DNA of 64,000 bases from NCBI RefSeq assembly GCF_019048865.1, contig NZ_CP077604.1:3844001-3908000 (forward strand). Direction: 5' to 3'. Below the pieces are notes generated by a model. It was given only the letters and a program-made list of their open reading frames with translations, searched no databases and was not told where the DNA came from. Both the position numbers and the translations under genes were made by a program. Below are positions 17,040-25,700 of this stretch, in pieces (within the stretch, counting starts at the first letter, position 1; each line of letters begins with the position of its first letter). The stretch is from Aquihabitans sp. G128 (GTDB taxonomy: Bacteria > Actinomycetota > Acidimicrobiia > Acidimicrobiales > Iamiaceae).

Positions 17040-17975
17040 TCAGCCGCGCCGGGAGCGGCGGCGGAAGCGGCGGTGCCGCGGCGGGGCGACTGCGGCTGCG
17101 GCTCCGTGGATGGGGTGGACCGGCCCGAGCCCCCGCAGGTCGTCGGGGGTGGGCGCCCAGGTCGGCATCGGGTGGACGCCGTCCTCGGCGAGGTGCGGCC
17201 CGGTCAGCTCCTCGACCTCGGTGAAGGCGTCGTAGTGCGTGAGGAACTCCGGGTCGACGCGGTAGCGGTGCGCCTGGCCGTCCGGCATCAGGCGGTAGTG
17301 GAGGAGCTGCGCCCCGCGTGGCCGGAAGGCCAGGCCGACGGCCAGGCGGAGGTCGTCGGTCGTGTTCTCGTTGCTCCCGTGGAGCAGCCGGTGCTCCCAG
17401 ACGACGGCCTGGCCGGCAGGCACGTCGAGCAGCACGGAGCGATCGTCGATGGCCTGGCGGACGGCCGGGTCCGAGTAGGGGTAGTGGATGCCCTGGCCCC
17501 GGAACCCGGGATCGAGGCGGTTGGTGCCCGGCGCCACCACGATCGCGCCGTTGCGCAGCGTCATGTCGTCGAGCGCCACCCAGACCAACCCCGTCCGGTA
17601 CCGGCGCTCGTCGACGAAGGTCCAGTCCGTGTGCAGGTGGATGATCCCCCCTGGGCCCGGCGGCTTGGCCAGGATCGACGCGGCCCAGAAGTCGTGGTCC
17701 ACGAACCACGCCGCGACCTTGGGCTCCAGCGCCTCGCGCACGAGCGCGCCGACCTGCTTGCGAAGGGTCGGGGGGTTGTTGCGGAGCAGGTCGATGAAGT
17801 CCCACGGGGAGGTGGGGAGGATGTCGACGATCGCCTGCCGGAGCGCCGCCGCCTCTCCGGGCTCGAGGACGGGCGTGACGAACACGCCATCTCGTTCGAA
17901 CGCCGCCTGGCGCTCGGCGTCGCGGAAGGTCGGCTCGACCACGGTGGCGGTGGGGACCCCCTCAGCCTGCGGCAC
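17040..17975 (-). CDS. PhyH-type dioxygenase, paralog B
   Basis: This intact 311-residue protein runs from GTG 17975. Fe ligands are His115 and Asp117 (HLHTDWTF) and the His in LLHGSNENTTDD, with Arg in LRLAVGLAFRPRG for 2-oxoglutarate. WVALDDMTLRNGAIVV and APGTNRL are the family's core strands. The conserved PWDFIDLLRNNPPTLRK block near residue 55 is shared with paralog A and is not a standard PhyH element, so it may define a subfamily. The C-terminus is strongly basic (RRFRRRSRRG). A 163-bp spacer separates it from paralog A. The substrate is unknown. Confidence 0.85.
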   Translation of the reverse strand: MPQAEGVPTATVVEPTFRDAERQAAFERDGVFVTPVLEPGEAAALRQAIVDILPTSPWDFIDLLRNNPPTLRKQVGALVREALEPKVAAWFVDHDFWAASILAKPPGPGGIIHLHTDWTFVDERRYRTGLVWVALDDMTLRNGAIVVAPGTNRLDPGFRGQGIHYPYSDPAVRQAIDDRSVLLDVPAGQAVVWEHRLLHGSNENTTDDLRLAVGLAFRPRGAQLLHYRLMPDGQAHRYRVDPEFLTHYDAFTEVEELTGPHLAEDGVHPMPTWAPTPDDLRGLGPVHPIHGAAAAVAPPRHRRFRRRSRRG

Positions 17976-17981
17976 CGGGCG

Positions 17982-17987
17982 ACGGTA
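17982..17987 (-). promoter_or_regulatory. Leaderless-type -10 for PhyH paralog B
   Basis: TACCGT on the minus strand, 6 nt before GTG 17975, overlapping the end of the upstream gene spacer. Confidence 0.45.
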
Positions 17988-18905
17988 TCAGCGGGCCGCC
18001 TGGCCCGACCAGGTGGTGCGGAGCCGATCGAGGGGCCCCACCCGCCGGCTGCGGCGGCCCATGGCCTTGAGCTCCGCGAGGGTGAGGTCGTCGACCTGGT
18101 AGTCGTCGATGGTCCGGACCAGCCGTCCGTCCGGTCGCTCGCCGATGTTGAAGGTGCTGAAGAACGACGGCTCGACGGCGAAGACCTCGACCGCCCCGTC
18201 CGGCGCCCGGTAGTAGTGGAGGGGTTGGCTGCCCTGGGGCAGGGCGTTGAGGTACGCCGCCACCCGCATCCGCCCGGAGTGGTTCTGGGCCGTGGTGTGC
18301 AACACCCGGCCGTCCATCACCATGACCTCGCCCACCGCGACCTCCACCTCCACCATGAGCTCGTCGCGGAGCTCGTCCACGATCGACTGGTAGGGCACCG
18401 GGAAGCCGGGGCTCCCACGCAGGCCGTGCAGGTAGCGGTGGCTGCCGGGCAGGACCGTCATCTTGCCCTCGGCCGCCGTGATGGGGGTGAGGGGCATCCA
18501 GCAGGTGATGCCGGCGCCGTCGGCCTCGTCCTTGGTGATCCAGTCCTGGTGGACCGGCACGACCGTGGTGCCGGTGGCCGGCTTGACCATGAAGGCGGCG
18601 ACCAGCGGGCTGAAGTCGGCGAGGAGCGGGGCGACCTGGGGCCACAGGATCGCCGAGAGCTCGCGGTCGACCTGGGCCTTGTACGCGTTGTCGGCGCTGT
18701 GGATGCTGGCGTAGTAGCCCTCGCTGATGCCGGAGTCGATGCGCTCGAACACCTCGAGGGCGGGGCCGACGGCGGACGGGTCCGGCAGGGGCAGGACCAC
18801 GTACCCGTCCCGCTGGAACCGTCGTTCCAGGCGCCGGTCGTTCAGGGTGGATCGCAGGCGGGGCAAGGAGGGCTCCGTGACGGGGTCGGGGTCCCAGTGG
18901 ACCAT
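17988..18905 (-). CDS. PhyH-type dioxygenase, third of the minus-strand series
   Basis: This 305-residue protein starts MVHWDPDPV at ATG 18905. Ligands are His119 and Asp121 (VPVHQDWIT) and the His of VLHTTAQNHSGRMRV, with Arg for 2-oxoglutarate. CWMPLTPITAAEGKMTVL and PGSHRY match the PhyH core. It differs clearly from paralogs A and B and resembles the plus-strand enzymes more. It ends 12 nt before the paralog B start, so the genes may be co-transcribed. It is divergent from the glycosyltransferase at 18977 with a 71-bp gap. The substrate is unknown. Confidence 0.85.
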   Translation of the reverse strand: MVHWDPDPVTEPSLPRLRSTLNDRRLERRFQRDGYVVLPLPDPSAVGPALEVFERIDSGISEGYYASIHSADNAYKAQVDRELSAILWPQVAPLLADFSPLVAAFMVKPATGTTVVPVHQDWITKDEADGAGITCWMPLTPITAAEGKMTVLPGSHRYLHGLRGSPGFPVPYQSIVDELRDELMVEVEVAVGEVMVMDGRVLHTTAQNHSGRMRVAAYLNALPQGSQPLHYYRAPDGAVEVFAVEPSFFSTFNIGERPDGRLVRTIDDYQVDDLTLAELKAMGRRSRRVGPLDRLRTTWSGQAAR

Positions 18906-18964
18906 CCGCTCGCGACGAGCGTCAAGGTCGCCTCGCCGGCGGGTCCGCCCTCGACCGGCACCGC

Positions 18965-18970
18965 TACCCT
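18965..18970 (+). promoter_or_regulatory. Leaderless-type -10 for the GT2 gene
   Basis: TACCCT followed by 6 nt and GTG 18977; no Shine-Dalgarno is visible. Confidence 0.45.
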
Positions 18971-18976
18971 CGCCGT

Positions 18977-19714
18977 GTGTCCCATCGGCTGACCGTGGTC
19001 TTCCCCGCGCTCGACGAGGCGGAGGGGATCCTGCTCGCGCTCGACGAGGCCGAAGGCGCGCTCGGCGCCCTGGTGGCGTCGGGGGTGCTCGACGGGTACG
19101 AGCTCCTCGTGGTGGACGACGGCTCGACCGACCGCACGGCCGAGCTGGTGGCGGACCGGGCGGAGGTCGATCCCGCCGTCCGCCTCTTGCGCCACGGTCG
19201 GAACCGGGGCGTCGGGGCCGCGCTCACCACCGCGATCGCCGCGGCGTCGGGGGACGTGCTGCTCTACACCGATGCCGACATGCCGGTCGACCTGGCCGTC
19301 GTCGAGCAGGCCCTGCCGCTGCTGGGGCCCGCGGTCGGGCTGGTCGCCGGCTACCGGGGACGGAGCGACGCCGACGGTCGGTTCCGCGCCGTCTGCGCCA
19401 GGACCTACGACGTCCTGGCTCGTCGGGTCCTCGGCGTCGTGGAGCGAGACGTCAACTTCCCGTTCAAGCTGATGACCACCGCCACCGCTCGACGGGTGCG
19501 GCTGCGCAGCGAAGGCGCCCTCGCCGACCTCGAGCTGCTGGTCGCCATCCGCGGCCTCGGCCTGCGGGTCGAGCAGATGGAGGTCGTCTACCGGCCCCGC
19601 CACCTGGGGGAGTCGAAGACCCTCAGCCTCCGCGTCCTCGGCGGCCTGGCGCTCGAGCTGGTGCGCAACGGGCGGTCCATCCGCCGCCTCCGGGCTTCGG
19701 AGGGCCACGGCTAG
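18977..19714 (+). CDS. Family 2 glycosyltransferase (dolichol-phosphate mannosyltransferase-like)
   Basis: This 245-residue GT-A fold protein starts at GTG 18977. LTVVFPALDEAE begins the first strand, VVDDGSTDRT is the nucleotide-sugar-binding loop, and LLYTDADMPVD carries the DxD-like metal motif. FPFKLMTTATARRV and VYRPRHLGESKT match the acceptor side of DPM1/GtrB-type enzymes. There is no C-terminal membrane anchor. Such enzymes move a hexose from UDP- or GDP-sugar to polyprenyl phosphate or a glycan. It is the only soluble glycosyltransferase found in the window and probably supplies or extends the island's glycan. Confidence 0.85.
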   Translation: MSHRLTVVFPALDEAEGILLALDEAEGALGALVASGVLDGYELLVVDDGSTDRTAELVADRAEVDPAVRLLRHGRNRGVGAALTTAIAAASGDVLLYTDADMPVDLAVVEQALPLLGPAVGLVAGYRGRSDADGRFRAVCARTYDVLARRVLGVVERDVNFPFKLMTTATARRVRLRSEGALADLELLVAIRGLGLRVEQMEVVYRPRHLGESKTLSLRVLGGLALELVRNGRSIRRLRASEGHG

Positions 19715-19717
19715 CCT
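19712..19717 (+). promoter_or_regulatory. Leaderless-type -10 for the secreted hypothetical gene
   Basis: TAGCCT, whose first three bases are the GT2 stop codon, lies 7 nt before ATG 19725. Read-through from the GT2 gene is equally possible. Confidence 0.35.
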
Positions 19718-19724
19718 CGACCGG

Positions 19725-20393
19725 ATGGCGTCCCCCAACCTCGGACGGAGGATCGACCGCCGGTTCCTCGTGGCTGCGCTGCTGCTCGCGCTGCTCGGGG
19801 CGGTGGCGCTCGGCCTGGCGACGAAGGGCCCCGACCGGGCGACGTCGCGGGAGCTGGCCGAGGGGACGCCCGGCTACAGCGATGCGACGGCGCCTGCGAA
19901 CACCGCGCCGTTCAAGCTGGGCGCGCCCAAGAACGCCGGCGGCCCCACCACCCTGCTGCTGCCGGAGGACCTCGACACCGAGAGCACCGTCGAGACGACG
20001 ACCACCCCGCCGACCACCGAGCCGGCCGCCCCGCCGGTCGTGCTGCCGGAGCTGGGCGCGGTCACCGACCTGTGCGGGTTCGAGGCGAACCTGGCCCCGT
20101 TCCTGAACCTGGCCGAGGTGGCGCCTTCGAAGGTCCAGCCGCTGGTGGACCGCCTCGTCGACCTGGTCGGACGCTACGCGCAGGTCGCTCCCGGAGACCT
20201 GCGCGCCACCCTGCTGGCGATCCAGGGGGACATCGGATCCGTGCGGGACGTGCTGGCCGCGAACGGCTGGGATCCCACCTCCGCGGCGTACGCGCAGAAG
20301 GTCGCCGACATCGCCGCGTCGGTCGGTGACCCACAGGCCCTGCCTGCCCTCCTCGATCGAACGGTGGAGCGGGAGCACTCGCTCTGTGGATGA
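19725..20393 (+). CDS. Membrane-anchored or secreted protein of unknown function
   Basis: 222 residues. An RRIDRR basic stretch and one hydrophobic helix (FLVAALLLALLGAVALGLA, about residues 14-32) act as an uncleaved anchor or signal. A Thr/Pro-rich linker (about 85-100, TTTTPPTTEP) follows, then a helical domain of about 120 residues with two Cys (DLCGFEANL and the C-terminal SLCG) that could form a disulfide. No family is recognised. The gene sits between the glycosyltransferase and a Wzt-like ATPase, whose start overlaps its stop region, so a role in surface-glycan assembly is possible but unproved. Confidence 0.6.
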   Translation: MASPNLGRRIDRRFLVAALLLALLGAVALGLATKGPDRATSRELAEGTPGYSDATAPANTAPFKLGAPKNAGGPTTLLLPEDLDTESTVETTTTPPTTEPAAPPVVLPELGAVTDLCGFEANLAPFLNLAEVAPSKVQPLVDRLVDLVGRYAQVAPGDLRATLLAIQGDIGSVRDVLAANGWDPTSAAYAQKVADIAASVGDPQALPALLDRTVEREHSLCG

Positions 20394-21866
20394 GCTCGAA
20401 CCGGAGTCGATGACGGGGCCGGGCCCCGAGCCCGGTCCGGTGGTGGAGGTCCGCGGCGTCGCCAAGCGCTACGCACGCGACCTGCACCGCAGCCGGCGCA
20501 ACGGGCTGGCGTCGATCCTCGGCGAGGTGCGGGGCGGGGCCCCGCCCTCATCGGACCTGCGCGAGAGCGAGTTCTGGGCCCTGCACGGCATCGACCTGGC
20601 CATCGAGCCCGGGGCGGCCTTCGGCCTGCTCGGTCGGAACGGCGCCGGCAAGTCGACGCTGCTGCGCCTCGTGTCGGGCATCTCCCGCCCGACCCTCGGT
20701 GAGATCCGGCGGCGGGGGAGCGTGGCGTCGCTCCTCGACGTCAGCGCCGGCTTCGACCCGCTGCTGACCGGGGTCGAGAACGTCGACGTCGCGTTCGCGC
20801 TGATGAGCGGCGCGCCGCCGAGCCGGGCGCTGGTGGAGCAGGTCATCGAGTTCTCCGGCATCGGCGACGCCGCCCGGCACCCGGTCCGCACGTTCAGCCA
20901 GGGCATGCGCATGCGGCTGGGCTTCTCCGTGGCGGTGCACGTCGATCCCGACGTCTTGATCATCGACGAAGCCATCTCGGTGGGCGACGCCAACTTCCAG
21001 CTGCAGTGCACCGAGCACCTGCGGTCCTTCCGGCGAGCGGGCGGGACGCTGCTCTTCACCACCCACAGCACGCTCCTGTTCCAACTCCTGGCCTCGACCG
21101 GCATGCACCTCGTCGAAGGGCGGGTCTGCTGCACCGGCAAGCCCGAGGACGTGGCGAGCCACTACCTGGAGGAGATCCGCCGCCACTCGAAGGACGGCAT
21201 CAACCCGGGTCCCGGCATCCTCGACCGGGAGCGGATCACCCACCGCGCCCGGGGCGAGGCCGCCGCGGTCGGCCACGAGCTGCCGGACGACGAGCCCGAG
21301 GAGGACTTCACGCCGCTCCCGGGACGGCCGGTGGCCTTCGAGCGCGTGTCGGTCCAGCAGCCCGACGGCTCGCGCGCCCGCACGGGGAGGACCTCGTGCT
21401 CCGCTTCGACCTGCGCAGCTCCGAGCCGCAGACCCTGGAGATCGGGTTCACGTTCTGGACGGCCGACCTCTCGATCTGCGTCGCCGCCGACCTGAGCGAC
21501 GGAGCGCGAGACCACCGGCCCGGCGTGGGCACCTACCGCGTCGGAGCCGAGCGGTTCTCGATCTCCTGCGACGTCGCCGAGTTGCCCCTCCGACCGGGCC
21601 GGTACGCCGTTCGTGCCGCCGCGCACGACAGCGCCACGGGGGACATCCTCGGCCTGCACGGCTTCGAGGACACCCCGACCTGGTTCGACGTGGTCGACGA
21701 GGCCGAGGGCGCGGGCGAGGCGGGGGATGAGGCCGGCAGCGGCGCAGGTCCGGTGGCCGGGAGCGGCGCAGGCACGAGGACGAGCCCGCTGCGGACCATC
21801 CGCGGCGCCACGATCGAGCTCGAGGCCGGCTACTCGGACGAGGCCGAGCGCTCGATCGGCCGGTAG
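20386..21866 (+). CDS. Wzt-like ABC transporter ATPase with C-terminal domain (one frameshift)
   Basis: About 494 residues when one missing base near 21380-21395 is restored. The start is GTG 20386, overlapping the preceding gene; ATG 20410 is an alternative. The nucleotide-binding domain has Walker A GRNGAGKST near residue 83, the FSQGMRMRLGFS signature and Walker B VLIIDEAISVGD, with TTHST as the switch His region. After about residue 330 a beta-rich domain (LVLRFDLRSSEPQTLEIG, LPLRPGRYAVR) matches the Wzt C-terminal glycan-binding type. The frameshift falls at the domain junction. It powers polysaccharide export with the permease at 15017-15931. Its 3' end overlaps the convergent ATPase gene by 37 bp. 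Confidence 0.8.
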
Positions 21867-23135
21867 CGGGTGGTGAGGGTCGACAGGGCGAGCGCCCCCT
21901 CCATCTGCGCCAGCACGTCGATCCGCGAGTTCCGGGAGACGACCTCGACGGTGGACGGGGCGTCGCTCCAGCCGATCTCGGCGCCGGTCTCGGCGTCGAA
22001 GAGGTGGAACGACAGGTGGAAGGTGCCCGGCAGGAGCGGCAGGGCCGGCACCGTGCACCGGAGGATGGTCGGCTCGGCCGGGAGGTCCAGCTCGTCGTGC
22101 GGGCCGGCGCCCTCGACGCGCGAGGCAGACCTGCTGGTTCTCGGTGAGCACGTCGAGGTGCCAGGTGACCGCCCCGGCGGTCGGCCGGGCACCGATCGCC
22201 ACCTCGACGGTGGTGGCGCTGCCGTTGCGCGGCGGCTCGCCGTCGGGACCGGTGCAGGACCCGATGACCACGTCGATGGGGCTCTCGACGGCCTGGTCGG
22301 CGTTCTCCGCCACGCGTGGGGTCCAGGTGGGACCGCGACGGGTCTTGCGGAGCAGGAGCGAGATCGCGTGGTTCGGTGCCGTGTCGGCCTCGATCCGACC
22401 CTCGTCGAGCACGATGCATCGATCGCAGAGCGCCTGGACCATCCAGAGGTCGTGCGACACGAGCACGAGCGAGCCGCCGTCGCGCAGGTGGGTGCGGACG
22501 TGGTCGAGGCACTTCCGCTGGAACGCGATGTCGCCCACGGCGATCACCTCGTCGACGATGAGGAGCTGCGGAGCGAGGTGGGCGGCGATCGCGTAGGCGA
22601 TGCGGAGCTGCATGCCGTTGCTGTAGGTCCAGACCGGGGCGCCGAGGTAGTCGCCCAGCTCGGAGAAGTCGGCGGCGCGTGCCACGAGCTCGGGGAGGTC
22701 GCGCCGGCGCACGCCGTTGATGGCGCCGACAGCCTCGATGTTCTCCCGGCCCGAGAGGATCCGGTCGAACGGCGCCCCCAGGTCGAGGATCGCGGCGTGC
22801 GATCCCCGGATGGTGATCGAGCCCGTGTCCGGCCGGGTGAGGCCGTTCAGCAGCCGGAGCAGCGTCGACTTCCCGGCGCCGTTGTGGCCGATCACCCCGA
22901 GCGCCTCGCCGGGCGCCACGTCGAAGTCGACGTCGCGGAGGGCCCAGAACTCCCCGGGGCGGAGCGACGCCCGGGGCCGCGTGCCGCCGAACTCCCGGAG
23001 GATGTTGCTCGTGCCGTACCGGCGGGCGACCACGAGGTCGCGGGCGTAGCGCTTGCCGAGGTCTCGGACCGAGAGCGTCGGGGCCACCGACGGGTCGGTC
23101 GACGGGGCGGGCGCCATCGGCGAGGGGTGGGTCAC
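21830..23135 (-). CDS. Second Wzt-like ABC transporter ATPase with C-terminal domain (one frameshift)
   Basis: About 435 residues after removing one extra base near 22115-22130. The start is GTG 23135, overlapping the upstream oxygenase stop as GTGA. It contains Walker A GHNGAGKST, the TYSNGMQLRIAYA signature, Walker B LLIVDEVIAVGD and SHDLWMV. The C-terminal beta domain (CTVPALPLLPGTFHLSF, DAETGAEIGWSDAPST) is Wzt-like and differs from that of the plus-strand ATPase. Two distinct carbohydrate-recognition domains suggest two glycan end-structures or a heteromeric exporter. Only one permease is present in the window. Confidence 0.8.
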
Positions 23136-24001
23136 GCCCAGCTGTGGAATCGGGCGCCGTCGCGATCGAGGTGCAGGAACGCGCCGTAGGTGATGCGCGG
23201 CCGCCCCGGTCCGATGTCCTCGACCCGGTGGTAGCGGACGCCGCCGGTGAACGCGATCAGGTCGCCCGGGCCCGGGTCGAAGGTCGCGTGCCGCAGCTCC
23301 AGGAAGAGCGCCGCCCGCTCCTCCTCGCCGTAGGACTCGAAGTCGGCCGGCCGCCCGGCGTGGGTGAGGTCGTACAACGTGAGGGTCCCGCCCGAGTCGG
23401 GGCGCTGCAGCACCATGAACCAGCTCGTCCAGCCGCGGACCTCGTTGATCCCGAGCAGGTGACCCAGCGCGCCGGCCTCGTTCTGCTCGACGAACTCGTT
23501 GCCCACGTGCGGGTACAGCCCGCCCTGGCCCGGCAGGTACCAGCGGAGGTTGCCGGGGTTGTAGGCCCGGCCGTCCTCGGTGGGGGGCACCACCTTGCGG
23601 CCGCCTGCCATGGGCTCCAGCACCGAGGCCACCCGCTCGTGGGGGTCGAAGCCGAAGGCGGTGCGGTAGAGCTCGCGCGCCCGCTCGGTGGAGTCGTAGT
23701 AGGGGGTGCGGTCCGTCTCGCCCTGGCCGAGCCGGAGCAGCGGCATGCCCAGCACGTGGCCCATGAACTCGTCCGAGCGCTGCTCGTGGAGCTCCTCGAA
23801 CCCGGAGAGCGCCCGATCCACCTCTCCGGGCGACAGCACGCCGCGCAGCAGGACGGCATCGACCTCGACGTCGGCCAGGCGGAGGAGCAGGTCCGGGTGC
23901 TGGGCGGTGTCCGCTGCGGCGATGTCGACGACGCGGAACTCGACCGGCTCCGCCGGACGGCGGCCGCGCAGGCGCTTGGTGACGTCACGGAAGCGGGGCA
24001 C
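23132..24001 (-). CDS. Predicted Fe(II)/2OG-type oxygenase
   Basis: This 289-residue protein runs from GTG 24001. There is a candidate first ligand region [20 protein letters not shown], then GTLTLYDL, and a distal His and Arg block [20 protein letters not shown]. This matches the jelly-roll arrangement of 2-oxoglutarate oxygenases, but the second ligand (Asp or Glu) cannot be fixed by eye. It differs from the five PhyH domains in the island. It overlaps the downstream Wzt-like gene (GTGA), so the two are translationally coupled, tying this oxidation step to export. Confidence 0.65.
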   Translation of the reverse strand: MPRFRDVTKRLRGRRPAEPVEFRVVDIAAADTAQHPDLLLRLADVEVDAVLLRGVLSPGEVDRALSGFEELHEQRSDEFMGHVLGMPLLRLGQGETDRTPYYDSTERARELYRTAFGFDPHERVASVLEPMAGGRKVVPPTEDGRAYNPGNLRWYLPGQGGLYPHVGNEFVEQNEAGALGHLLGINEVRGWTSWFMVLQRPDSGGTLTLYDLTHAGRPADFESYGEEERAALFLELRHATFDPGPGDLIAFTGGVRYHRVEDIGPGRPRITYGAFLHLDRDGARFHSWA

Positions 24002-24203
24002 AGGGGCAAGCTAACCGCTTCGATCGGCGGGCCGCACCGCCCGGGACGCTGCGACGCCGGGCCTCGAACGGCGCCCGGGCGCCCGGCGGCGGCGCCCGCG
24101 GGCGCCCGACGGCGCTCGTCGTCACCGTCGCCCGGCCCGTGCGCCGGGCGCCCACCGGCCGGCGGCCGCAGGTCGCGGCGGCCCGCTCGCGCTCGCCGGC
24201 GAG
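24002..24203. other. Gene-free spacer with GGCGCCCG repeats
   Basis: This is the first half of a 422-bp gene-free stretch. The octamer GGCGCCCG occurs at 24070-24077, 24078-24085, 24091-24098 and 24101-24108, with variants at 24111-24118 and 24148-24155. Each contains the palindrome GGCGCC, so the stretch can form short hairpins. No coding region is seen. rpsJ, which usually heads the S10 operon, is absent. Confidence 0.5.
24008..24013 (-). promoter_or_regulatory. Leaderless-type -10 for the 2OG oxygenase-wzt pair
   Basis: TAGCTT on the minus strand, 6 nt before GTG 24001. Confidence 0.4.
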
Positions 24204-24233
24204 TTGGCGTTCCACCCCCCGACGCCGTAGAGT
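24204..24233 (+). promoter_or_regulatory. Candidate sigma-70 promoter of the S10-type operon
   Basis: TTGGCG (24204-24209), an 18-nt spacer and TAGAGT (24228-24233). The -10 keeps the key T, A and final T. Transcription would give a leader of about 185 nt before rplC. Confidence 0.5.
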
Positions 24234-24423
24234 TTCCAACTCGTTGCCCTCTGGCGTTCGCGTCCGGGGGTGAGCGTTTGGAATCTCTGTGAAACCGACG
24301 TCCGTGTCGGCCTGGTCCGCCAGGAACCCCACGGCACAACCGAACAGGCGCTCCGCCGGGTCTTCCCGAGCGGAGCGTCCGCGTGAACGGGCCCCGTTCC
24401 TCCGCGACCAGGAAGACGCATCG
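24234..24423 (+). promoter_or_regulatory. Structured 5' leader of rplC, candidate autoregulatory RNA
   Basis: Potential hairpins, in order: TTCCAA (24234-24239) with TTGGAA (24278-24283); CCGAC/GTCGG (24295-24299 with 24306-24310); CCTGG-TCCG-CCAGG (24311-24324); and a 12-bp stem with one bulge, CGCTCCGCCGGG (24349-24360) with 24365-24377 around a TCTT loop. Ribosomal-protein leaders often bind an operon product such as L4; here this is only inferred from structure and position. Confidence 0.4.
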
Positions 24424-25062
24424 ATGGCAACCAAAGCAATCGTCGGCCAGAAGGTCGGCATGACGCAGATCTGGGACGACCAGAACCGGATGATCCCGGT
24501 CACGGTCCTCCAGGTCGAGCCGCTCCGGATCGTCCAGATCCGCACCCCCGAGAAGGACGGCTACTCCGCCCTGCAGGTGACCTTCGGCCACAAGAAGGCC
24601 TCGAAGCTCACCAAGCCCGTCGCCGGGCAGTACGAGAAGGCCGGCGTCGACCCCGGCGTCCGCCTCGTCGAGCTCCGCCTCGACGACGTGTCGGCCTACG
24701 AGGTCGGCCAGGAGATCAGCGTGGCCGAGCTGGCCGACGGCGATCTCATCGACGTCACCGCCGTCAGCAAGGGCAAGGGCTTCGCCGGCGTCATGAAGCG
24801 CCACGGCTTCGCCGGCCAGCGCGCCAGCCACGGTGCCCACCGCGTGCACCGTGCGCCGGGCGCCATCGGCCAGTGCGCCACCCCCGGCCGCGTGTTCCGC
24901 GGCCAGAAGATGGCCGGGCGCATGGGTGGCGAGAAGGTCACCACGCTGAACCTCACCGTCGTGTCCTCCGACTCCGAGCGCAACCTCCTGCTCGTCAAGG
25001 GCGCCGTCCCCGGCCCCAAGGGCGGGCTGGTGCTCATCCGCAACGCCGTGAAGGGGAACTGA
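24424..25062 (+). CDS. rplC: 50S ribosomal protein L3
   Basis: 212 residues starting [17 protein letters not shown], the standard bacterial L3 start. [20 protein letters not shown] and [15 protein letters not shown] form the loop that reaches the peptidyl-transferase centre. Length is normal. It is the first gene of the operon here because rpsJ is missing from its usual place just upstream. A GACCAGGAAG ribosome-binding site precedes ATG 24424. Confidence 0.98.
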   Translation: MATKAIVGQKVGMTQIWDDQNRMIPVTVLQVEPLRIVQIRTPEKDGYSALQVTFGHKKASKLTKPVAGQYEKAGVDPGVRLVELRLDDVSAYEVGQEISVAELADGDLIDVTAVSKGKGFAGVMKRHGFAGQRASHGAHRVHRAPGAIGQCATPGRVFRGQKMAGRMGGEKVTTLNLTVVSSDSERNLLLVKGAVPGPKGGLVLIRNAVKGN

Positions 25063-25064
25063 CC

Positions 25065-25700
25065 ATGGTCGACGTCCTCAGCGCCGCAGGCAAGAAGGCC
25101 GGTTCCGTCGAGCTCGACGAAGCGGTGTTCGGCCTCGAGCCCAACGTCTCGGTGATGGCCCAGGTCGTCACCGCCCAGCTGGCCGCCCGTCGCGCCGGCA
25201 CCCAGTCCACCAAGACCCGCTCCGAGACCCGGGGCGGCGGCGCCAAGCCGTGGGCCCAGAAGGGCACGGGCCGCGCCCGTGCCGGCTCCAGCCGGTCGCC
25301 GATCTGGCGTGGCGGCGGCGTGGCCCTCGGCCCGAAGCCCCGCAAGTACGTCCAGAAGACCCCCAAGAAGATGGTGCGCCTCGCCCTGCGCTCGGCCCTG
25401 TCCGACCGGGCGGCCGACGGCAAGGTCCTCGTGGTCGACGCCTGGGGCTGGGACGCTCCCAGCACCAAGGCGGCCCGCCAGGCCCTCGAGGCGCTCGGCG
25501 CCACCGGCCGGGTCCTCGTGGTCCTCAGCCGCGACGACGCCGTGGCGGCCCGCTCCTTCCGCAACCTCCCCGAGGTCCACGTGATCTCGGTGGGCGAGCT
25601 GAACGCCTACGACGTGCTCGTCAACGACGTCGTGGTCTTCACCCAAGCCACCCTGCCCACGTCGGCTCCGGCCGCTTCCACCGAGGAGGAGGGCAAGTGA
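25065..25700 (+). CDS. rplD: 50S ribosomal protein L4
   Basis: 211 residues from ATG 25065, 2 nt after rplC. The extended loop [20 protein letters not shown] and [17 protein letters not shown] is the exit-tunnel arm of L4. The C-terminal domain contains [19 protein letters not shown]. In enterobacteria L4 represses its own operon through the leader; the structured leader upstream of rplC makes that worth testing here. Its stop overlaps the rplW start (GTGA). Confidence 0.98.
   Translation: MVDVLSAAGKKAGSVELDEAVFGLEPNVSVMAQVVTAQLAARRAGTQSTKTRSETRGGGAKPWAQKGTGRARAGSSRSPIWRGGGVALGPKPRKYVQKTPKKMVRLALRSALSDRAADGKVLVVDAWGWDAPSTKAARQALEALGATGRVLVVLSRDDAVAARSFRNLPEVHVISVGELNAYDVLVNDVVVFTQATLPTSAPAASTEEEGK

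Noticed and set aside
21830..21866. Possible mis-oriented or chimeric join between the two ATPase genes
   Set aside because: Both reading frames end naturally with their own stops, and the overlap needs no rearrangement. A 37-bp convergent overlap is plausible.
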